Shown here one piece after another: positions 9,901 to 24,900 of a DNA stretch of 64,000 nucleotides. Position 1 is the first letter of the stretch; every line of letters starts with the position of its first letter. The translations under genes were made by a program, and so were the position numbers. Source of the stretch: Pomphorhynchus laevis (lineage: Eukaryota; Acanthocephala; Palaeacanthocephala; Echinorhynchida; Pomphorhynchidae); contig WNNJ02003028.1 of assembly GCA_012934845.2 (NCBI GenBank), forward strand, positions 310,001 to 374,000. Reading direction: 5' to 3'. Below the pieces are notes generated by a model. It worked only from the letters and a program-made list of their open reading frames with translations, had not been told where the DNA came from and made no database searches.

Positions 9901-12900
9901 TATCTAAATAAATATTAAAATATTGCAATTAGGATTTAGAAAATTCTACGAGGAGTCTGCTATAAAAAAATTACAACGCTAATTAAATGCAAAAATTAGA
10001 CACTATTATTTTAACTGACACTATTATTTTACACATTACCTGAGGTAATTCAATTGGTGGTATGTAACAATTTAAAAACTCAAATAAAATTAGGTAATTA
10101 AATTGCTCATTTGATCGAACGAATCTAAATCATTTAAGTCACTAATTTTCACTCATTTTATACCTTAAAGAGTCAACGACATTTTCATTACAATTAAATC
10201 GATGAGGTCGAATGCTTGTAATGAACAAAATGGCAAGCGCGAGGGGAGAAATATAATTTCCTCAGATTAATGATGTGCGCATATGTTAGTAGTTCTTTCG
10301 TGGATCAGAGATCGCGAGTCCTATTTGTTAACAAGGATAAAAATAGATTTTCTGACTAAATAACTAAATTTATGCAGTAATAAGAATAATCCAGTTAAAA
10401 CAACAAGAAAGTTAAAACAACAAGAAATAAAATTAAATGTTAGACTTTTTAACATCACGTTATTGTCTTGAAATTTGGCCACACCAGTAAACACCAACGC
10501 TACACCTTACGATTGAATGGTTCAATTATAATAAAAATAAAAAGTCCATTATACTAGCTTGAAAATTAGCAAAAAATAATGTCGTATCAAGAATACATAG
10601 TTTTAGTATTTCTGATAGAGATCATATTACCGGGAAAACAAGGTCCATATGTTAAGAAAAATATGTCAGTAGAACAAATAAGATCAGAACTGAGTCTACG
10701 TATTTTATACTAAATATAAATAAAAATATAGTTAAATAATAAATAATTATATAAGATTTTATTTAACATACTATATATAAGAATAAGGATTAGCGGTCAT
10801 TAAGAGGAACTGCTGTGCTATCAGGTTTCGGCTCCTATTCCTCGACCTAACATAGAAGTGGTCTAAATAAATTTTTAACACTATTAAACACCATTCAGGG
10901 TCTGCACATTCATGGTCATTAACACCATTCAGGGTCTGCACCACACCTGAAAGCACAATCGCGGCGTACGATAATTGTTTGTTCCCTTTTGATGAGCTTA
11001 AGTGGACTTGCTATGGTGGACGTCCTCTTGAAAACAAGAATAATCCCGAGATTTCTCAAGTACATCAGAGGCGCACCTGAGCGCTCCCTCATAATAGACA
11101 ATTAACTGATCCACATCAAAATAATTTTATTATTTTAAGGAAATTCAAACACTTCACATAAAAACGCTCGCTTATTTAAATAATGGGTTCCGACCAGCAA
11201 ATTGTTTCTAGTCTTCCTTTTCTCGACAAATCTCGTCATATTTACTGTTCATTGCGTTTCTGTAATTCCATTCTTTTGCATGTCCCAAACAACTCTATCA
11301 CGTTTGGCTTCCGCTCCGACCTTGTGGTTGATCCTTTCTCGTGGAATCATCTGACTATTCATATACGCAAATCAACCTCCATCTGGGCTTCAAACGCCAA
11401 ATCAATCCGATTTAATTAATTTATCTGTTTAACTTTTTCATTTTTGTTGATAGACCTGTAAGCGTGCATACATTTGCAACGATAAATAAAATTATTATTA
11501 ATGTCGTCATTTGAAAAGCGTAGTGTATTGAGATTTGCAATCAGTGTATAAGTGAATTTTAAAATATTTAAAATTCAAAAGAATTTGAATTTTAAGATTA
11601 AAATTTTAAAGGAGAGAATTCTATGAAATGTAATAACTATAAGAGATACAACAATTCTCAATGCATGGACATTACCCTTTAAATACGGTTAGTGTCGTAA
11701 TGTTCTACGACAAACGTTATTTAGAGTTAGAAAAACATCATGCCAAGAATGTCAGAATTGTGGTTTTTAAGTGGTTGACATTTTGCATTGTCATTGCAAA
11801 TATATCCGTTACAAATTAGGCATCAATCATTTGGCGTTGTCGTTCCGCATAATTTGCAAAAAATGTGTAGTGTACAAGTAATTTCGGAGCTATCAAACGA
11901 TAGTCAATTTCAAGCAAATTCTAACAGAATTCCAAACGAAAAAGAGGTTTGTACTGGATGCTCTTCTACTCAAAGTCATATCGATAAGGTCAGTAATGTT
12001 TTGTTATCTTCAGGCGATGGGGAGGTGCTTCCCCCCATCCCGAAAAAGAGGAACTTGATTTTAATTAAAGTAACAAGACCTATACAAAGGGATCAACTAT
12101 ACAATAAATTTCTGAGAAATTTCTCGCTTCTATATAAGAACAGGATTTTATTTAATTCTGTAAAGATACACACCTCCGAGGTGAAAATTTCTTTTGTAAC
12201 ATCTGATCTCGCAATGAAATACCCGGAATATTTTTCCGAGAATCTTAAAGAATTCGGTGAACTTACCATAAAGCTTATCCTGGCTTCGATCAAAGTTACC
12301 AATCTACCATGTTCAATGGATGAAGATGACAAGCAATCGTTTATGGCAACCTTCAAAGTTTCCAGTCTGAGACCAATCGTGGGTAGGGACGGGAACCCTA
12401 TCCCGGTTGGCTTTTGTAGTGTGCCAGTGGAGTTAGCTTAAACTCTATCAAAATCATCATCCAACCCGTTTATGGGGTTCAACATTCGGTTCTCAATAAC
12501 CGAAATAGACGAATTAACCTACCCCCACTGCAGCCGATGCCACAAATGGGGTCACTGGGCTTCCAGCTGCAGTGGGATCCCTACATGTGGTATCTGCGGA
12601 TCAGCCTCTTGTCTATCTCTGTCGTCGAATGACCGTTGCTCGGCCCCCCATTCATGTTCAAACTGCGGGGGGGAGCCATCCTGCATGGCGTAGGAGCTGC
12701 AGTAAGTTCAAGGCGTACAGAAGCCTTTTTATTCGTCCGGTTAAACCTACAACTTCCTTCTCTTGTGTGGCCGCACCGCGCATGGATGACTCAGAGATAT
12801 CCCGGTTGATGGATATAAAGATAGCAGAGTCGCATAGAAGGTTGGAAAACTTTATACTAATGACCGTAGGTGCTATCAACACGAATCCCACGATTCCAGT

Positions 12901-15900
12901 GGGCATCTGTTCTTCCAGAGTCAAAAACGAGAGGGGCTTCGGCCCATGCTGTCCCCACAAACAAGATCGGGAAGCTTATTCGACGTATGACTAAGGAAAA
13001 TGATGATATTGCCCAGGGGCAAGTACCTTCCCTGGAGGGGGCTAGTGGTGGGAAGGGTAACCTTCTTGCACCTAGCTCTGTCTAGGTAGGCAATCCCCCA
13101 TCCAACTAATCCATCACAATGCAGAGTACTCGTGAGCCTTTTTCACTGAATATCCTTCAGTGGAACTCGGGAGGTGCTTCCGCCCTTAGACTTCTATCTG
13201 GTAAAGATGCAGATGTTATAGTCCTTCAGGAGACGCGGTCTATCCGTCTCCCCCAGGACATTACTCGATTTATCCCAAAGCATATATGTTCCCACTATAC
13301 TCCGTACATAACCCCACCTCACTCCTCTTCATCTCAAAAACTCTTGACCTTAGTTAAGTGCTCCTTAAGGTCCTCCCTCCTATTAAACTACTCATGTCCA
13401 ACCCTTTCTTGTTTAGTAGTTTCACTCAGTAAGAACGGTAAACGCATAAGTCTAGCCAATGTCTACATCCGTCCAGGGGAAATTCACAAGAACCGTGACC
13501 TAGTTGGATAGTATTATTGACAGCGGTAATGACATGATACTTGGGGATTTCAACGACAGAACTGGTCGTTGGATCAATGCAGCACTTCGCAGAGCTAGGA
13601 ACGGTTATCTTATTCACAAACCCCCGTCACCTACCTTTCATTGCACATCAACAAATTCTATCCTCGACATTTTACTGATTCACTCGAAGTGGTTGTTAAA
13701 ACCCTTCTGCACTGAGCAGTCACGCCAGCAATTGTTCACCTCTCACGACCTTATTCATTGGAGGATTGAGGAAGATATGTTGCTTCGAAGGAGGTTTCAC
13801 TTTGATCCGATCAGAGTGGCCCTCTTTCAAGCGGCTATCCAACTCTTTCCCAGAATAGGAAATGAGAGTTTGACCGAATTTAATACCTACCTCTTTTCGC
13901 AAGCTACCGCGATTTTACCAGCTACCTATAAAGGTCGTATATACAATCCTACTCCGACGAAACTCAAGGTCCTATCGAAATTGCTTAACCTCCCTAATCT
14001 CTCTGTTTCCGCCAGACAGGCTCTCTCGAATGAATACTGGAGCACTAGATATAGGTTCCAGCTGAGTAGGGATAGGACGAGTATTGCTCGCCTTAATCCT
14101 TCTCAGTCTTCTTTTGGAAGATTTTCAAGAAGGAGAAGTTTGTTTGCTGGAAGGATAGAGCATTGGGTTGGATAGGGAATGTTGGCCTTGATAAAGTTTT
14201 GGAGGAGTCATTAGCCCTACACAACTATGGAGCCACTCTATCACCTCAACCAATCCTGCCTTGGTGTAACTTCAGGAGTAGGGATCTATCTGTTACGGAT
14301 ATCCTTAACTCCTGGGGTCCACTCCCGGGCATCTCCAAATCCGTCGTTCCACTTTCTTCTCGGGTCTGTCAGCTTTTGACAGCTGATCAGAGAAGAGAGG
14401 TGGCCGTCACCATGCTTTTAGCCTCCCATCCGATGTAGCAGGCATCAATATTAGTAAGCGTGTTTTTTCTTCTTAAGAAAAAATCCTGCTCATGCCCTAA
14501 AGATCTGCGACCCATTTCGATTCAAAATGCCCTCGTGTCGATTTACGAAAAAGCGCTTGCGTGTAAAATCCGCGACCATTTAAGTAGGCGTAATTTGATC
14601 CCTCCAGGTTTTCATGGGTTCGTCAAAGTTTGCTCGGTCCATTCAGCAGTTAGTGAGGTGGAGCAGTTTAGTCGGGATAATAGCCATCGTCTAGTTGTGG
14701 CTGTTTTCCTTGACTTTTCTGCTGCATTTGACCGCATCTCCATTTCCTTTGTGATCTCTTCTCTCAGGTCCCTCGGGTTGCCTGCGAGAATTGTGAACAG
14801 AGTGGAGATCCTGCTGTATACCAAGCGATTTTACTATGAAGACGACCCTGATGCGCGTCAGTTCTACCCTATTACGGGTGTACCTCAAGGATCCCCACTT
14901 TCTCCTATCTTATATCTTGCTGCCTCTATTAACCTATTCAAAATATTTAAACGCGAACAACGTCTTGTGGTGTACATTGATGACACCACATCCCTGTTCA
15001 CTGGACACAGGCGTAAAGACGTAGTCTCTGACATCAGCCATTTCTTTTTAAGATTAAAAGAACAGTTACCCATATCTAATCTTATTTTAGACTCAACTAA
15101 ATCGCAGTTGGTCGTCTTTCATGGAACCCCTGCTACAAAACAAAAACTTAAGAGATTAGCACTCTCTGCGCTCTCCTCCATATTTGCCTCTGAACCACTT
15201 CCCACCTTCACAAGTCGAGTAAAATACATGGGGTTCACCGTTACGATGAACTGGTCGGCGAAAGCTGACCTAGATAGACTCAAACGTATCCTGAAGAAAG
15301 CTAGGTGGGCCCTGAAACGGGCTCAGCATCTGTCATTGAAAGGGAAAGCCCAGGTGCGCCTTTGGGGCACTTGGGCTATTTCGGGATTAGTCTTCTTCTA
15401 AAGAGGACGTCCCCCAGAGCAAAGGCTAAGGTTTCTTAAGCTCCTCGTCTCTCGTTTACCAAGCATAGTCCGCGCCGATTGGATTCTTCGGGGGGTGAAA
15501 GACCCCGGGTGGTTCAGTCGGAAGGCGGCGTGTTGGAAAGGTTGGGGGGCTCAGATCCCCCTGGACCTGAGGCCATGAAAGAGAAAGGGAAGATGAAAAA
15601 ACGAAAGAAAAATTCTGTCATTTTTTATCTGAGTTAGTTATGACCTACCTTTTTTATTCTTGCATGCTATATTTTGGTGTATTTAATAAAGTCTTTATTA
15701 ATCATTTGGCATTAGCATTCGCTTGTGATCTATGATAAAATAACAAACACTTGATATTTAATGTACTATTTTTAAGTAAAAGGTGAATTTCTGCATGTCA
15801 CACTGAACGATAAATCAGAAGCTATTTATTTAATCAGAAACTTTTGATTAAATAAATAAATTTTAAGAATATAGCAAGAAAATGCAGATATTATCCAGCA

Positions 15901-18900
15901 CCTTTAAACTGTCTTTTAGAAACAGACGAATAGATTGTGAAGTTAATGAATTATTCTAATTTATTAAGTTCGCTTAAACAAGTTTAAGGTAATAAGAGGT
16001 AGTCGAGCTCGTACTTAAACAATCAGTAAGTTAAGCACTTAACCGAAGAGTAGTCAGGCATAAAACGTCGAGATAAAGCGTACCAAATAAGTTAACTGAA
16101 TTAACTATTTTGTACTATACACATTAAAAATTAAATTTTAGATCCAAGTATTATTATGAACTAATTAATAGATAATAGAAAATGAATTAGAATTAAAATC
16201 AGAGGTCAATATAAGGCAATAGATCACTTAGCTGAGGCAACATATCTTGTACTATAAATAAAATAAAAAGATGGAAATATATTTATCTTTAAAACGACTT
16301 TTATATAACCCTATATTTTATAAGCTGATTAATAGATAATTTACCATGTACTATAAAAACGATCAATGGCTATCTAGATAGAATGGTCATGTTTTCAGGT
16401 TTCGCCCCTTACACCCGAACCCAACACAAGCGCTATTCTTCATTCCAAACTATATATGAATATTCCACTTAACAGCTTAAATTTACTTTTAATTATATAA
16501 TAAAAAGTAATATACTTTTTATTATACTCATTTGGTGCTATTTTCAAAAAGTTCTGAACTATTCAATTTTTGAACTTATAAACTCCAATATAAAACGTAC
16601 TATTTCTATTAGATATTCCGATTCAGGAGAAAGCGTTTCCATAAAATGTTAAATTTCAGCCGGCTGTAATATTCATAACAGGATTACGAGCGATATTTCA
16701 CTGATCTTTTACATCATTTTTCGTCATTTCTGAGAAAATCGTCTTGAACTAAATTTATTTACTGAAATCGTGTCCCACGATTTTACACGAAACCCGCAAA
16801 CACTTAGATTACTCGCATGAATTATAAACGTGTTCCTTCAATATTTGCGAATTAACAAGAGGCCCTCTGCAATACGAAGAGGCCTGCATTAAAAACAATT
16901 GGTATATACTTCCGAAATTTATATTGCACGGCGTAATAATTTAGGTTTACTAAATTAGAAAATGTCGATGCTTGAAGCATCCCACATATATGAATTTAAA
17001 AAACGCAGGAACATATAGAAGGTATAGATATCGGCATGTGTCGCGTCATACAAAAAGCGCCGCTTGTGGTATAATCCTGCATGCATTAATAGCATTAATT
17101 TTTAGAGCATCAGTTACAAAAATGTACAATTGTTGCGCTTGCGGAGGATCAAAAACCTCCAAAATTTGTTCAAATTCGAAGGAATTTTCGTCTGTTCCTG
17201 GTGGTAAGTTCTCAACACTGGTGGAGCTCAAGGTAAGATATTTCTTAAAATTGCATGCTGATGGGGGTATTATTCCCCCTATTCCTAAAGCCAAGAATTT
17301 ATCACTAGTACAATTCCAATAAAAAGGCAAGATCTTTTTAATGTATTCCTTCGTGATTTTGCATTAAAGTGCCGAAACAGAATCCTGTTTAATTCGGTTA
17401 GAACCTTCGATAATAATTTAAAGGTTTCTTTCGGTAATTCGGACCTTCTTACTGATTATGCATCTTATTTTGATCTCAAATTAAAAGACTCTGGCAAGAT
17501 TTCTATTAAGCCTATTCAGGCTACACTAAAAATTACAAACTTCCCCACTCATTTGGAGGAGGAAGATGTAGCCTCCCTCAAAGCGCTATTTAAGCTATCC
17601 TCTCTGAGGAGAGTAGTTAATAAAGCTGGTCTGGAAGTCCCTGTGGCATTTGCCACTGCTGATTCCTCTCAAGCAGATATACTGGAGCTCTCTTGTACGT
17701 ACCCATTCCTAGGGTTTAACCCTAAATTCGTTAAGATTGATGAGGATGGTTTTACATATCCTCACTGTAACATTTGTCACCAGTGGGGCACTGGGAGTCG
17801 TCTTGCAGTCTACCTAGGATGTGCGGTCTCTGTTCTTCTGGGAACTGTCTTCCCTTACGTCTGGAGTTAAATGTGATGCTTCCCTTTGCTGCTGTAATTG
17901 TGGAGATGGTCATCCCTCCTGGTCCAGGAGATGTCCTCTTTTTAAGAAGTATTCTAACCTATTCTCAAAACAGCGTCCTGCAGCTGATCACCGTGTTACT
18001 TCTTCTTTACCGTCGGAACGGAAGATGACTGACATTGATATTTTGAAACTTATAGATGTTAAAATTCAGGCCTCCAGTAACGGTCTGGAAGCCTTGATTT
18101 CCAACTTATGCAACTTCTTATGCTGCCCGCAGCCTGTGACTCCAGATGTTCAGATGCCCGTTTCAAACAAGCGTCCTGGTTTGGAAACAGTGCCCCCTCT
18201 AAAGATTGGAGACGTTGAGAAAAAGAAGGCAAGGGGCTCTTCTCAGCCTGTAATCTCCCTGGAAAATGATGATGCTGCCCGCGGGGTAGAGCCGGTCGTG
18301 GAGCTGGCTAGTGGTGGAGGGGTAACCCTTCTATCTCTAGTCATGTTTAGGGTCCGGTAATCCCGTATAACTGAGCCAACTTCATGTCAAGTATAGGTGA
18401 ACCTTTTTCACTGAACATTGCTCAGTGAAATTCGGGAGGAGCTTCGGCCCTTAGACTTCTCTCAGGCCGAGATGCAGATGTTATAGTCCTTCAGGAGACG
18501 CGGTCTATCCGTCTCCCCCAGGACATTACTCGATTTATCCTTAAGCACATTTGTTCCCACTATACTCCGTACATAACCCCGCCTCACTCCTCTTCAATCT
18601 CAAGGACTATTGACCCTAGTTAAATGCTCTTTAAGTTCATCTCTTCTTTTAAATTATTCTTGTCCAGCCCTTTCTTGTTTACTAGTTTCTCTCTGTAAGA
18701 ACGGTAAACATTTCAGTCTTGCCAACGTCTACATTCGTCCAGGGGAGATTCACAAGAATCGTGACCTCCTGGATCGGATCATTGATAGCGGCTATGACAT
18801 GGTACTAGGTGATTTCAACGACAGAACTGGTCGTTGGATTAATGCAGCACTCCGCAGAGCTAGGAACCGGTACTTCATTCATAAACCACCATCCCCTACC

Positions 18901-21900
18901 TTTCATTGCTATACAACAAACTCACTCCTCGACCTTCTACTGATTCATGATAGGTGGTTGTTAAAACCCCTCTGTACTGAACAGTCGCGTCAACATATGT
19001 CCACCTCTCATGACCTAATTCGTTGGCGGATATAAGAGGACATGCTGTTTCGGAGGAGATTCCACTTTGATTCAATCAGAGTGGCGGTATTTCAGGCAGC
19101 TGTCCGGCGCTTCCCCGAATTGGGAATGAGAGTTTAACGGATTTCAATTCATACCTCTCTTCGCAATCTACCGGGATTTTATCGACTACCTATAAAGGTC
19201 GCCTTTTCAATCACACTCCAACAAAGCTCAAGACCCTTGCACATATGATCCATCTTCCCAATCTCTTTACTTCTGCACGTCAATCTCTCTCGAAAGAATA
19301 CTGGAGCACTAGATATAGGTTCTAGCTGGGTAAGGATAGGGCAAGCATTGCTTCCCTTAATCCGTCCCGGTCTTCCTTCTGGAAGATATTTAAGAAAGAG
19401 AGATTTGTTTGTTGGAAGGAGAGGGCATATGGGTGGATTGGTAGCATGGGTCTTGCTAATGATTTGGAGGAGTCACTTGCCCTACATAATTATGGAGCCA
19501 CGCAATCACTGCAACCAATCCCGCCTTGGGGGGACTTCAGGAGTAGGGATCTCTCTGTTCCAGAGATCTTGAATACCTGGATCCTATTCCGGGCACCTCC
19601 AAGTCTACCGCTCCACTCTCTTCTTGGGTCTGTCAGCTTTTGACAGCCAATCAAAGGAGAAAAGTGGCCGTCACTATGCTTTTAGCATCGCCCTCTGATG
19701 TAGCCGGCATCAATATTAGCAAGAGAATTTTTATCCCTAAGAGAAATCCGGTTTGCTCTCCAAAAGACCTGCGGCCCATCTCGATTCAAAATTCCCTCGT
19801 TTCGATCTACGAAAAAGCGCTTGCGCGTATAATCCGCGTCCATCTGAGTAGGCATAATTTAATCCCACCTGGTTTCCATGGGTTCGTCAAAGGTCGCTCG
19901 GTTTATTCAGCAGTTGGCGAGGTGCAGCAGTTTTGTCAAGAGAATAGCAATCAACTCGTTGTGGCTGTTTTCCTTGATTTCTCTACCGCATTTGACCGTA
20001 TCTCCATTCCCTTTGTGATCTCTTCTCTCAGGTCCCTCGGGTTGCCTGCGAGAATTGTTAACAAGGTGGAGATACTGTTGTACACCAAGCGATTTTTCTA
20101 TGAAGACGACCCTGATGCACGTCAGTTCTACCCTATTACAGGAGTGCCTCAAGGTTCACCACTTTCTCCTATTTTGTATCTTGCTGCCTCCATTCAACTG
20201 TTCAAAATATTTAAACGCGAAAAACGTCTAGTGGTATACGCTGATGATACCACAGCCCTGTTTTCTGGACGCAGGTTCAAAGACGTAGTCTCTGACATCT
20301 GCCAGTTCTTTTTGAGATTAAAAGACCAGCTTCCCAAATGCAACCTTATTTTAAACTCTTCGAAATCGCAGGTAGTTGTTTTTCATTGCGCCCCTGCGAC
20401 GAAGAAAAAGCTTAAGAGATTAGCACTCTCTGCTCTATCCTCTTTACTGCCCAACGAACTATTCCCTGTCTTTTCTAGTCTAGTAAGATACCTGGGATTT
20501 TCTGTGACCGTGAACTGGTCAGCTAAGGCTGACCTGGATAGACTTAAACGTATCCTGAAGAGAGCTACATGGGCCCTGAAACGGGTTCAGCATCTGTCAT
20601 TAAGGAAGAAATCCCAGGTACGTCTCTGGGGTACCTGGGTTATCTCGGGATTAGTCTTCTTTTCAAAGGACGTCCCACTGAGCAAAGGCTAAGGTTCTTG
20701 AAGCTGTTCGTGTCCCGCTTACGTGGCATCGTCCGCCGCGATTGGATCCTTCGGGGGTGGCAGACCCCGGGTGGTTCAGTCGTAAGGCGGCGAGTTGGAT
20801 TGGTTGGAGGGCTCTGATTCCTCTGGACATCAGCTTGTAGGAGGTTTTGGAAGACTACAGATGAACAATTATGGTTCTGCTGTGTATCGAACGTTGTCTA
20901 AGTACTGACTGTTGTGTTGTGTTCTGTTCTGTTGCCTTGTGTTATCTTTCTATTGAGAAAATATTTATTTATTTATTTAGCATTAATTTTGTTGTTGAAG
21001 AAACGTGATTTAAAAACGTAATTTTAAAATCGACAACGGTCATTATGTTGGTATATTTCAATAGAGTTGAAGTAACTCCATTGAAAATTAAGGTAATCCT
21101 AAAGATGTAATAATGTTGAAATAAAACTCCAAATTAACTCCAAATGTTGAAAATTCTTAGGTACAATACAACACAAGCCACAAAATCTCGAACACAACTT
21201 GGTTGGATTGTAGAGAGAATTGCTTTATCTTAGAAGAAGGCATCACTTCAACGAACAAACTAGGTGGCCATGGTACTTAAAACTCAATAAAATTACAAGA
21301 GAAATAGCAGTTGAAGGTCAAATCGTAGAAATTGACGAGTGTAAACTAGGGCGCAGAAAATGCATCGAGAACGATATTCCAAAGAAACGTGTTTTAATGG
21401 CATGATAAAAAGAGGAGGAGATTGCCGGTAATATTAAAATATTTCGTATGCACTGAAATCAATCAAAGTTTTAATGTATTAGTTCTTAGTATAAAGGACA
21501 ATGTACTCGCTGGAACAATAATATATAATGATTGTGTTCGAGAGTCGAAATATAAGGGTCGAAACGTGAAATGTAGGTCTGGGTCAGCAGCTGATGAAAT
21601 CCACCCAGACTGATTAGTAGCGTCCTGCTGTATCAAAAATAAGATCAATACCTGTGGGGATAGTATCGTGCCACAATCAGAAAAAAATACAATGATTGTC
21701 GAAGGCATATGTAAACTTGAACGAAGAACGTTTTAAACACCTCATGGTAAATCACTCAGCAAAGTTTGTGGATCTACAAGGGGTATCGATTTTCTTGAAT
21801 TCTTGAGTTAATGTAATGATACTGTATTTAATTTTCGATTGGCATACACACTCATTTAATCAAATCCACGTGGCGTCAACTAAAACAAAAGGTTTATCGA

Positions 21901-24900
21901 AGAGGTATAAAGTATATATATGTTCTTTAGAAAAATTGTTATGAAGGTGTATCTCATGACGAAGTGGCAATGCATTTTGCAGAATTTTTTTGAGGCCAAA
22001 TATGTCAACGAAATAAATCCCCTCAAACATCAAGATTACTCAAATGCGAGTAATCTAAGTGTTAGGGGGATTTATTGTCAAATCATGGGGCACGATTTAA
22101 GTAAATAAATCTAGTTCAAGACGATTTTCTCAAAAAGGACGAAAAATGATGTAAAAGATCGGTGAAATATCGCTCGTAATCCTGTTATGAATATTACAGC
22201 CGTTTGAAATTTAACATTTTATAGAAACGCTTTCTCCTGAATCGGAATATCTAATAAAAATAGTATGTTTTATATTGGAGTTTACTCAGAATGAGCAAAT
22301 TTTAAGTTCAAAAATTGAACAATACTAGTCAATGTACTAGTCTTATGTAACTATTTATTATTTATCTTTATTTATATATTGATACTAAATTGGATACATT
22401 GTTTTAAAGGAAGTGTCTCAACATAAATATTTAGGTATTATTGTTCATCGATCCTTGAAAACAAAGTTGAACACTGACTTCACTCTAGGTAAAGCTACTC
22501 GGGCATTATATTGTATAAATAGCGTATTCATTAGGTTAAGCTGTCAAATGTTCAAGAGGATATTCACTTCTCTCGTCGAGCCACACTTAAAATACTACAT
22601 TCAGGCTTGCTTCTCTGTCACAAGCGAAAACTATTAGACCTGAAATCTATTATTAAGCGGGGTTCGATGCTCTGTGTTGGTTTAGGTAATAATAATTATC
22701 ATGTACGTCTTATCCGTATTGGAATGTTGTCGCTATGTAAGAGATTAAAGCTTGGGAAATACTTTGTCTATTGCATTTGTCGAATGGTGTGGTGGGTTAT
22801 CCATTGATGTAATCACTAATCTGACAGGTTGATTGCCGGGACATAGTAGAGTTTTGCATTAATCTCGATGTGGCAGATTACCGAAAATATTTAGACTATC
22901 GAGGAAAATAATTGACATATGGAACTCGCTGCCCGATGAAGTCGTTGCTGCACCCAGCTTGAGAAAGTTTAAATCATGATGCTTCAAATGGATACGTGAA
23001 CAATGCCGCCATTCAGCGGATCTGCTGAAATATCCTATTTCGCTACGGACCGTAGCTAAATAGGAAAAAAATTATATGATCTAATTTGTTCTTCTGTTAA
23101 GTTATTATTAACCTGTGGACTTTGTTTTCCCAGTAATATAACCTGTCGGAAATACTTGAACTATGTATTATTGGTACGTATTGAAACTATGTATTATATA
23201 TTATATTTATGTATATACGACATTATTTTTCTACTAATTTTCAAGCAAGTTTAATGGATTTTTTCATTTTATAATTTTACAATACACAAAACAACAAGAT
23301 ATTATTAAAAATGTATTTAAACTATTAAGCGAAAATAGTTTATAGATAAATAATAAACAATATGCTTTGTATTAGAATAAGGTACACAAAAGAATCAAAT
23401 TTCATCAGAGGAAATACGTCATTAGCATGTATTTGACCCTGCTGATATGTTAGGTCGAGGAATAGGAGCCGAAACCTGATAGCACAGCAGTTCCTCTTAA
23501 TGACCGCTAATCCTTATTCTTATATATAGTATGTTAAATAAAATCTTATATAATTATTTATTATTTAACTATATTTTTATTTATATTTAGTATAAAATAC
23601 GTAGACTCAGTTCTGATCTTATTTGTTCTACTGACATATTTTTCTTAACATATGGACCTTGTTTTCCCGGTAATATGATCTCTATCAGAAATACTGAAAC
23701 TATGTATTCTTGATACGACATTATTTTTTGCTAATTTTCAAGCTAGTATAATGGACTTTTTTATTTTTATTATAATTGAACCATTCAATCGTAAGGTGTA
23801 GCGTTGGTGTTTACTGGTGTGGCCAAATTTCAAGACAATAACGTGATGTTAAAAAGTCTAACATTTAATTTTATTTCTTGTTGTTTTAACTTTCTTGTTG
23901 TTTTAACTTAATTATCTTATCTGATTTGTTCTACTGACAAGTTATTATTGATCTGTAAACTTTGTTTTCACGGTAATATGATCTCTATCAGAAATACTGA
24001 AACTGTATTCTTGATACGACATTATTGAGTAAGTAAATATCGATTGGAAACAAGGCATTATTTAACTAAAATGAACCAGAGTATTATAATCAATATTATT
24101 TATTGATTATAATATAACATATACCACATATTATACAACATATAATATTTGAAATTATCCGCCGCTTTCGTTTATCATCTTCAAATGTAATTTCGCAAAT
24201 AAATTGGAATTTTGCAAATAAATTTTGCAAATAAATTATTTCCAATTTCATTTGCTAGTTCTGTGTCGCTCGACTGGCACATCTGTTGGTGATCAGCTAA
24301 GTTTTGATCTTGTCATTGAATGTATTTGTTCGACAAGTCGTTCCTCCTATCTTAATCCTCTAAAGACTTAATTAATGGCTGGGTGATCCCGTTCAAAATT
24401 CCGTTGAGATATTACACTGTTGAAAATCTCCTATATCATTATCATCAGTCAAAATATTTTCGTTGAAGTTTACAGTTACAATATGGTACGTGATTATATC
24501 CTGTTTGATCTTTGGATAAGGCGCTAAATGTTTCACGGAAACAATAATTATTACCCATCGGCGTGCTATATTCGAGCTGTTATTACGTTACTGTCGAGTA
24601 GCTGTACTATCCATTTTACTTAATCCTCGACATGTTAGTTTGTCTTACTCAGTCCGTGTTTTTTAAAACCATTAATCCTTGTTCCATCGACCACTAAGGA
24701 ATGTTTGCAGTTTGCATTTGAACCGAGCCGTCGTTCAAATTTAAAAAAGCGCTCGTGAAGAGTGCAATTTGTCGACACACATATAAGTGAACAAATTGAA
24801 TGAGTGCTATCGGAATATATTTGTTTGAGAGAGTGTGATCGGTAACATCCTAGATACGATGGACAACTCGATGCCTCGCCAGATCGTTTCATTTGCACGT

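Larger units (their letters stand above)
11745..15782 (+). mobile_element. LINE-A1, near full-length Jockey-type LINE (decayed)
   Basis: A two-ORF non-LTR element: ORF1 at 11788-13085 and ORF2 at 13119 to about 15560, then a 3' UTR with AATAAAG near 15687. It is inserted between the IR4 and IR1 arm pieces. The intact site can be read on the other arm near 46575, where AAGAATTTCTGAAGGTCACAC is unbroken; here related words flank the element (AAGAATGTCAG at 11748 and GTGAATTTCTG at 15783), probably the target-site duplication. It is about as long as, and clearly related to, LINE-A2. It is noticeably GC-richer than its surroundings. Confidence 0.8.
17075..20985 (+). mobile_element. LINE-A2, near full-length Jockey-type LINE (decayed)
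   Basis: Second copy of the LINE-A family, with the same order as LINE-A1: ORF1, knuckles, endonuclease, RT and 3' UTR. It begins exactly at the inner edge of the IR1 left arm and ends in an ATTT-repeat tail near 20965. RT segments differ from LINE-A1 by roughly one residue in six by eye, so the two copies inserted independently. It lies in EFHD intron 1, antisense to the gene. Confidence 0.8.

Noticed and set aside
10190-10260. Extra EFHD exon between exon 1 and exon 2
   Set aside because: Frames close after a few codons, and exon 1 joins exon 2 directly in phase with an unbroken family alignment.
12093-12356. Minus-strand frame within LINE-A1 (and similar antisense frames at 12658, 13720, 14612, 19907, 48024 and 61360)
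   Set aside because: All are shadows of LINE coding sequence on the other strand.
21557-21640. Hammerhead in the Merlin insertion (GTCGAAAC and CTGATGA)
   Set aside because: The sequences beside the two boxes do not pair with each other, so no stem II can form.
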